Made by a program: the position numbers and the translations under genes. Under the pieces are notes generated by a model that worked only from the letters and a program-made list of their open reading frames with translations, searched no databases and had not been told where the DNA came from. From Penium margaritaceum (Eukaryota > Streptophyta > Zygnematophyceae > Desmidiales > Peniaceae): a stretch of 21,763 nucleotides of DNA. The stretch lies in contig SZWC01002436.1 of NCBI GenBank assembly GCA_023375785.1, positions 194,692-216,454 of the forward strand. The letters are read 5' to 3'. Below, piece after piece: positions 15,440-21,763 of the stretch. Every line of letters begins with the position of its first letter. Position 1 is the first letter of the stretch.

Positions 15440-18400
15440 CTATATTGGCCATTTGAATATTGTGTTCTACCATAGTTATCTGTGCTAAAGCACTGGGCAT
15501 AGAAATATTGTTTGGTGGGTGTGAAGTTAAGCATTCAAATCCTTTTGCGATCATTAAAGGGAATTTTGGCCTTCGACGACCCCTTTTTTCTACATGCTAG
15601 AGCCTTAACATATGACCACATTTAGGTTTACCTCTTCACTAAGAGGTACTTCCTTACATTACCAAAAGGTTACATACCCCCTCGTCATCAATTACAACCA
15701 TAAGGGCAGCAAGACTACGGAAGGTGTTCATTTTCAATAGCTCAATACAGAAAATTTGTTACGATACCATTACACTTGAATTTGGTGTCCATATCCATGA
15801 TGAGAAGTTGTACGATCTCATGCATGTGGTTCAAGTTTCCTCTCTCAATTCTTGATAGTGTTGGGTTGTACAAGGGTGTTCTTTAACATGTATGAGACTC
15901 TCTCATGACTCAAACATCATTAGTTACAATACCCTAGTAAGCTGTGTAAACGTAGGGTCATGTGTAGCATTTTAGTACTACTTGAATGTGTAGTCATGCG
16001 GAGAGTGTGCATAAGATTTTCTTATCATGGTGTGTCAGAGTTGTAAATCCATGTGTATGCCTTGTGTCATTTAACACTAGGATTTTCCTAACAATAATTT
16101 GAATCCTTATATTATGAAATAGACAAGTAACAACTTGGAAGATCATATGTCTAATTCTAAAAACATTCTTGACAATCTTCAAGTGTGCCATCTAGGTTGA
16201 GAAGAAGGTTTAATCCCTGCCCTTATCCAATTTTGTGACTCATTAGTGTAGCACATAACAAGATGGCACACCACATTGACTTGTTAGCCCCTTACAAAGG
16301 CACTGTAGTGCTTCAATGAGGGCTAAATAGTACATCAACTAATGAAAATCACTTGGGCCCAGTTGTAGAATGTGAATACAAACATATTGTTTGTATGATA
16401 CATGTAGCCCAAATAAGTTCACGTGCAAGGGGGATCAGCCCGGTCTTGCACCAACTATATGAATTTGTAAACGAAATATTTGTCTAACATTAAGGGTGAT
16501 GAACTCTGTATCGCACCTCGCCATGTGTGCTTTGGATGGGGAAGGGCCACGGAGGTTGCGACATGCCTTTTATGTTGTAGAGTAGGTAACAACATCTAAA
16601 TTGACCTCTAAACAATCACATGTTGGTTCCTTTAGCAGAAGATGTCTTAAAAATTAGTCAATAAGAAAGAACATCTTAGTTTGACTAATAGCTAAAAATG
16701 TACTTGTTTTACCAACATGAGGTGGCCTTCAATTATGACAAATATTTGACAATGTGATGGTTTTAATAGCAAGGGAAGTCCTACTCCCTCATCTTGCATG
16801 TGACAACATGCACTTATTTACATCAAGGGATGGCAATTTCACTCAAACATCACGTAAAGACATGATTATTTCACAAGAGATTCATGATCTATTGGTTTGA
16901 TTATCATGTGAGGCCCTTCCACTTTGAGTAGCAAGCAACAAATTTAGAGTTCATCTAGTTCATATCGACCAACTAGTCGTTGCCTATATTCTAATTGTAA
17001 GCAACGAACTAAAAGTTTCACCCACAAGCAATGGCATGCTAGCTTGTTTGGCAGATGGTTGACTGTAGAATTCTTGTGTTCGGAATGACGTACCAATTTG
17101 ATGAACAGGTTGTGGTCTAATAGTCTTCACTGTAGGTGATGTCTTAATGGTTCAATAAAGAGGAGGATGACTACTCTATAAAGCAAGTGATAACCCTTTC
17201 ATTTTACTTGAAGAAATGGGCATCTATAATTTATTACATAGCAATGCAACACTAGTCACTCTAACGATGATAACCTATTTATTTGTCACCAAAGCAATGG
17301 TGACCTACTTGTTGAAGTATGTCACCATTTGGAAGTGATAGTCTCAAAGATTTACTTGTGATTGACACCCTTGTGGTTTGACAATGAGAAGACGTAAGGC
17401 TCAATTATCTTGTAGGTGGAAACCAAATTGGTCACATAGTGGGGAACCACCTCTATGCTAAATACGCAAACGATGACATTTTGGTTCACGTGATACCCGC
17501 CACACTTCTCGTTTAAAAAGCATTTAAGCACTTTCTCTTTCTAGAGATGATTTCTTAGATTTTAGAATGGATGAGAGACAGTTTGATCACCCATTGGCCA
17601 AAATGAATGCCTCAATGACTGTTGCGGATTCTTAATCATTTTGGTATAAAACATTCAACAAGTGCTTTAAATGAGTTTTCATTATAAGAAATAATAGTTC
17701 CACTAGAATCCCAACAAGAAATGCATATTGTAAGTGCATTATCATAATGTGAGAGGTTCAACTAGTTGCAAGAGTAGTACATGCCTATTAGAATTATTAG
17801 AAGTGGAAGCCACTATGGTGTAGTTGAAAGCAGTAGGGTAAAGCCCACCACAATTGAAAAAATGAGAGGGAGGTCGAATATGAGATTCATGATTTTCCCC
17901 TACTTCTTATCGGGGATGAAATCACCTTGGCACTAGGAAGAGTAGAGTATACATGCTTGCATAACTAGTCATGATGGAGAGTATGGTTGAGATGGAAGTA
18001 GTCGTACACTATTTATTAGAACTATTCGCAGTAGCTATAGTTAGTCTAACAGTTCTTTACACAAAATATACTCCATGGGTATACCTTAGAATGGTGAATA
18101 TCGTGTTTATAATTTCAAGAATTAAAATTTTTTAGAAGGAATATTAAAGCCTCCATTTGCCTTAGTTTTTCTAAACTTCCAAGTACTGGCAGAAGCCTTC
18201 CTTGCTTGTCAAGTATCGTCATGAGCCTTCTTAGCATGTGGAACAAGAGCCTAGCCCTAGTGCCTTGTGTGAGGAGTGAGGACAATGAAAAGTATTGAGG
18301 ATGTAATAACTAATGTAAATTAAAAAGACATGGTGATGTAATTATCTGATTGAAAATAATCCAATAATCATAATCAAGTTGATGCACGTGTGATGTGGCA

Positions 18401-18547
18401 TAGATCCGAATTGATTTATGTTTGAAGCATCGGATGCAGCAAGGCATTGAGAGGGTTTGTCATTTATGCTTGTGGGTTCACTTCATTTCGTACAATTTCA
18501 AGGGAAAAACTTGCACCGAAGACATATTTCTAGTTTAGGGTATCACA
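15440..18547. other. AT-rich region without recognisable genes
   Basis: About 3.1 kb of AT-rich sequence. Only short open frames occur (the largest is 65 codons on the minus strand at 15994-16191), with no motif. A worn two-copy repeat of roughly 35 bp is visible near 18178-18240 (CCAAGTACTGGCAGAAGCC against TCAAGTATCGTCATGAGCC). I see no RNA gene or promoter here. Confidence 0.5.
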
Positions 18548-18760
18548 ATGTTGTACTCATGGAGGTTAAAGTTTTATGAAATCTTTCCAAGTCATCCATT
18601 CTCTGTTCCATGGTTGTTTACATGGAGAATTCATGAACATAACATTGATGAAATATGTCAAATGGGGAAGCCTTATTCCTATGCATATGTTGTAAGGCAC
18701 ATGCATCACAATGCTGGGGATGAAAGCGGAAAGCAATCTCGACAATCATTGCCCGAGTAA
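18548..18760 (+). CDS. Small unidentified ORF (70 aa)
   Basis: An ATG at 18548 opens 70 codons ending at TAA 18758-18760. The translation is rich in aromatic and His residues in its first half (WRLKFYEIF, SVPWLFTWRIHEHNID) and hydrophilic at the end. The AT-rich surroundings give few ORFs of this size, but it has no recognised domain, and it may be chance or a fragment of an old element. Confidence 0.15.
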   Translation: MLYSWRLKFYEIFPSHPFSVPWLFTWRIHEHNIDEICQMGKPYSYAYVVRHMHHNAGDESGKQSRQSLPE

Positions 18761-19461
18761 AAAATTCAACAAACAAAGCTAGTCATGCCAAACCATGTCG
18801 TATCACTTGATCAAAGACAATTTTCAACACATTTGGTTAAACAAAAAAATTATAAAATACAACTAAATTCGTAAGAATAATAACATAACATAAACAAATA
18901 TGCATATATGGTCCATAAGATAGTAAGCCCATTATACTTCATGTACGTAATCGGTAGCTTTTGTGTATAGGTGATGCCACAGATTGTGATTTTTCTATCA
19001 AGTTTGTATTTCCCATCTCTTCGTCCATTGTTCTAGAATTAAATGGTGTTTAACATAACTATGACATGTTACACGCCATACATGCCAACGGTGTGACACT
19101 TCCCCATAAGACTTTCAAACTTACAATGGATCAGCTCACCTATTTTTAGTATCATAGGCCCCACAATGTATGTTGGCGAATCCTCACCTCTTTTGGTGTT
19201 GTTGGTGTCTTGACGTGCACAACCATATCAAAAGGCACCACCTTTGAACTCCAACCTTAAACAAGGCAAAGCTATTGATAAAAAAAATCATGTTTGCAAG
19301 GTTCATATAGAGATAATGCATTATGTTAGGAGGAAAACCTTGAATTGCTCAATTTCACCATGATGTTATATGACATGAAATGGCACATTATTGTTATTCC
19401 ATGAACGCTCTTCTTCTTCCATGTTAGTATGAACAGATCATGGATGTAGTCCATTTGATAT
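18761..19461. other. AT-rich stretch, nothing recognised
   Basis: No ORF above about 60 codons, no clear repeat and no RNA gene seen. Confidence 0.5.
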
Positions 19462-19986
19462 TTGAAAGATTCCATTCTTACTTTCACTATGGATTACAAT
19501 ACAAGGAAGGGACTCTCCCCACCTTTTCCTCTTTGTGAGGAAAAGGTGGGGAGAGTTATTAAGGTCAAAATGAGAAAGATTCAATCACTTTGTACATGCA
19601 GGGAAGTATTAGGGTACAAGGTTTGGACTCACATCGCGCCCCATGTCTCCCCTTGCATGGAAACTGATCTTGGGATAAATCATGTAGAGAGCCACTCTAC
19701 TTCTCTGGTGTTCCATTATTCTAGATCACTTGCATTATGGATAGAGTGAAAGATGACGATGAGCAATTATGCTACGAGAAAATATATTAAGAGTCATGGT
19801 TATGTGTCAAAACTTGGAATGGACCAAATAGAATCATGCTCATCGTTAGGAATGGCAAGGTTAACCACAACATGGTCCCAGCATGTTCACTTTTTTTTGA
19901 AAAAATATGCCTTTATTCGGTGTGGCATTTTCCCAAAACTCAAAACAATAAATATTTATTTTCATCCGTGTGAGATCATGAGTTAA
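19462..19986 (+). pseudogene. Two in-frame ORFs separated by one TGA, unknown
   Basis: A 95-codon frame (19462-19749; first codon TTG, first ATG at 19489) ends in TGA and is followed in the same frame by 77 codons starting at ATG 19753-19755. With the stop ignored the frame is about 174 codons, long for this AT-rich region. The first part has a Cys/Lys-rich stretch (VKMRKIQSLCTCREVLGYKVW) and the second a charged and hydrophobic mix. There is no family I recognise. A perfect stem-loop lies inside the first frame. It could be a broken gene, a single-stop pseudogene or a chance frame. Confidence 0.25.
19512..19556. repeat. Perfect 20-bp stem-loop with a 5-base loop
   Basis: Arms 19512-19531 and 19537-19556 are exact reverse complements around TTTGT. 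The arm starts ACTCTCCCCACC and is pyrimidine-rich on the left and purine-rich on the right. It is GC-richer than its surroundings. Confidence 0.93.
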
Positions 19987-20570
19987 AAACACTAAAATAT
20001 GCTTAAACATGTTACGTGACAATTGTTCGAAAAGTAACCCTTTCAAATTGTAACATGTATTTCATCCCTGATTTATGTAACATAAACGAAGAAATTTATG
20101 TTATTCATATGAAATATTACCATCATTTATGATTGAAGGATAATGTTTTTTTAAAAAATATTACTTAAACATACATTAAACCTGCCTTATGGAGGGGAGG
20201 GGAAGTTTCCTCCTACATTTTTAGGAATATTCTTGATATCAATGAGAATGAGAATGCACAAGATGGGTTTTATGTATGAAGATTTATACATGTTTTTCAA
20301 GGTTATTTTTGGATTTATCAAGAATGCATTGAGTTCAAACCATAGTCATTTTTGGCTGAGGTGAAAACTATTTTTATTTGCAGATTGAATCGTTTCATAC
20401 ATGAAAGACATATGTTAAGCATTGTGCTTAGTTTGGAACTACCATATGCTAATTTCAATATTTTTTCTCATGCTTGTTCTATCATTATGAAAAGAATATA
20501 AAAATTTGAAATCATTGTAAAGATATTGGTTTGAAATAAACCACCGTGTTAAGCTACGACACATTTTTCC
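19987..20570. other. AT-rich stretch, nothing recognised
   Basis: AT-rich sequence up to the sharp rise in G+C near 20570. Only short frames without motifs occur. Confidence 0.5.
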
Positions 20571-20974
20571 TGTTCTTTCCATAGTCCTGTCTGTCCTACG
20601 AAATGCCTCGTAAAGGCTCTCCTCCACTTGTCGATGTGGTGACGCCAAACGTAGTCGCCAAACGTAGAAGGAACCTTTTCTTCTGTAAGTCGTCGTAACG
20701 GCGGTGAGGTATTCTCAGTTGGGTCGCCCACGTTGACGCACTTCCCTCGAAGCTCCCCGTGTGCGCCGGCGAGCCCTGTGTGGCAGCGTTACGGCTGCGC
20801 CGTGTTGTGTCCGCCGAGGCAAAATGTCCATCTGATTGTCCGCCGCCTCATCTTTTGGGAATCTTTCGTCGCACTTTCACATGACGCTGTGCTTTGTCCG
20901 TTAGCCAGTCGAGGTACCTTCCCCTCTGCCCCACAATAATTGACGGCCACCATCGCGCGAAGCGCCAAGGGGGT

Positions 20975-20994
20975 CGCACCGCGATCGCGGTGCG
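20975..20994. repeat. Perfect 20-bp palindrome
   Basis: CGCACCGCGATCGCGGTGCG equals its own reverse complement, with GCGATCGC at the centre. It could be a binding site for a symmetric dimer or could form a cruciform. No function is shown. Confidence 0.85.
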
Positions 20995-21382
20995 CACCAA
21001 CAATTCTCACCCCCCTCTTCCGACAGCCGCGTTCCCAGATGGCATTCTTTCTTTTTTTTTTCCCCTCCTGAAACGTATGCGCCTCAAGGACCTCACGCGA
21101 CACGTGCCCGCAGACAACCATGGCATTATCCCTTTCGCCACCAAGCAGCTCCCCTCGACTCCCTTGGTCGCCCATTTTGATTTAACGATTTCTGCAGACT
21201 TAGGGTTGCTCTGAAACCTGCATCGACCCTGCAGCTAAACCACGCCAAAATGCGCACCCCGGCTGTCGAACCTCCCTCTCGCACCGTCCGCGCCTCGTCC
21301 ATGCCACTCCGTCATGGGTCCGCCGCCTCTTCGCCTCTGACCAACCGCCAGCGCGCCTCAACCTGTAGCCTGCCCAACTCGT

Positions 21383-21636
21383 TTGGAGCAGGAGGAGGAG
21401 CAGGAACAGCAGCGGCAGCAGCAGCACCACCACCTCCAGCAGCAGCGATGTTTAAGGCCCCCGCGGCGGCGCAGTTCGGGCGGTGCTGACGCTGCGGGCG
21501 TCGCAGCAGCTGCGCTGCTAGCTGCTACCTCTGCCGCTCTGACAGCGATGCCTCTGGCGTTGATGTGGCAGCCCTTGGTGGCGCATGCCCTGCAGCTGCA
21601 CAAACTTCAACCACATGTGCCTTCTCGTACGTTATG
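21383..21636 (+). CDS. Candidate Gln/Ala-rich exon ending at a splice donor
   Basis: From 21383 the frame reads LEQEEEQEQQRQQQ, HHHLQQQ, then an Arg-rich patch and an Ala/Leu-rich segment, and ends at TGA immediately after the first repeat-unit boundary unless spliced at ATG|GTGAGT (21636/21637). There is no ATG at its head: it opens with TTG, and an in-frame TGA lies upstream near 21338. It would have to be an internal exon, or the CAG tract may simply keep the frame open. The alternative frame 21250-21489 starts at ATG and is Ala/Pro-rich. Neither is secure. Confidence 0.2.
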
Positions 21637-21763
21637 GTGAGTGGTGGTGAGTGGTGGTGAGTTGTGGTGAGTTGTGGTGAGTTGTGGTGAGTGGTGGTGA
21701 GTGGTGGTGAGTGGCGGTGAGTGGCGGTGAGTGGTGGTGAGTGGTGGTGAGTGGTGGTGAGTG
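21637..21763 (+). repeat. 10-bp minisatellite of GTGAGTGGTG units, open at the window edge
   Basis: Twelve full units and seven bases of a thirteenth. Variants come in blocks: two GTGAGTGGTG, three GTGAGTTGTG, two GTGAGTGGTG, two GTGAGTGGCG, then three GTGAGTGGTG. Blocks of identical neighbours suggest growth by local slippage or unequal exchange. Every unit contains GTGAGT, the consensus start of a spliceosomal intron. Confidence 0.95.

Larger units (their letters stand above)
20571..21636. other. Second GC-rich block, possibly the 5' part of a gene
   Basis: G+C rises sharply from about 20570 and CpG is frequent, as in the block at 1-2480. Frames of 60-130 codons are open on both strands (minus 20549-20731 and 20789-21175; plus 20894-21214 and 21250-21489), overlap each other, and carry no motif I know, so none is called. 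The end of the block is CAG/GCA-rich and runs into a GTGAGT-type donor. A plus-strand gene start or promoter is a reasonable inference, not a demonstrated one. Confidence 0.4.

Overview
The window looks like nuclear DNA of a green-lineage eukaryote (land plant or streptophyte/green alga). The strongest pointer is a decayed Ty1/copia retrotransposon whose primer-binding site matches the 3' end of plant initiator tRNA-Met. It lies in AT-rich, gene-poor DNA between two GC-rich blocks full of microsatellites. There is no rRNA, tRNA, CRISPR or operon-like structure, and I could not name any host gene. The species cannot be fixed from the sequence.

Layout. (1) 1-2480: GC-rich and low in complexity, with CTG runs, a 29-base C run, a 22-base G run, GGAA and CT tracts and a 25-bp tandem duplication. 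It resembles a promoter/5' region more than a coding region. (2) 2481-2544: a short ATG-started exon-like stretch ending at a good splice donor. (3) 2545-4832: AT-rich DNA without convincing genes. (4) 4833-14961: one Ty1/copia element on the minus strand, flanked by a probable 5-bp target duplication. In plus coordinates the order is 3' LTR 4838-5762, a 1.1-kb 3' spacer, RNase H, reverse transcriptase, integrase, protease, gag, PBS 12142-12153, and 5' LTR 12154-14956. (5) 12437-14302: a second element of 1866 bp inserted into that 5' LTR, with 8-bp target duplications, imperfect terminal inverted repeats, two roughly 391-bp direct copies spaced 434 bp apart, and many hairpins. (6) 14962-20570: AT-rich DNA with a few open or broken coding-like stretches and a perfect 20-bp stem-loop. 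(7) 20570-21636: a second GC-rich block with CAG-rich sequence and a perfect 20-bp palindrome. (8) 21637-21763: a 10-bp minisatellite, running off the window, in which every unit carries a splice-donor-like GTGAGT.

The copia element is dead. Two LTR-internal segments compared by eye over about 300 bp differ at about 13% of positions. Gag-pol carries at least three frameshifts, and catalytic residues are lost in protease and integrase. Its in-frame stops are nevertheless strongly skewed: I count about 30 TAG/TAA and only 3 TGA along gag-pol. Several of the TAG codons stand where copia proteins normally have glutamine. Either CAG/CAA codons decayed by C-to-T change (methylated repeat decay), or the host reads UAR as glutamine, as some ulvophyte green algae do. 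The sequence alone does not decide, and the 3 TGAs and the frameshifts show that ordinary decay is also present.

The nested layout gives an order of events: the copia element inserted first, and the hairpin-rich element then inserted into its 5' LTR. The most unusual items are the hairpin-rich nested element, the stop-codon skew, the roughly 260-codon Gln/Pro-rich coiled-coil extension ahead of the gag core, and the donor-site minisatellite.
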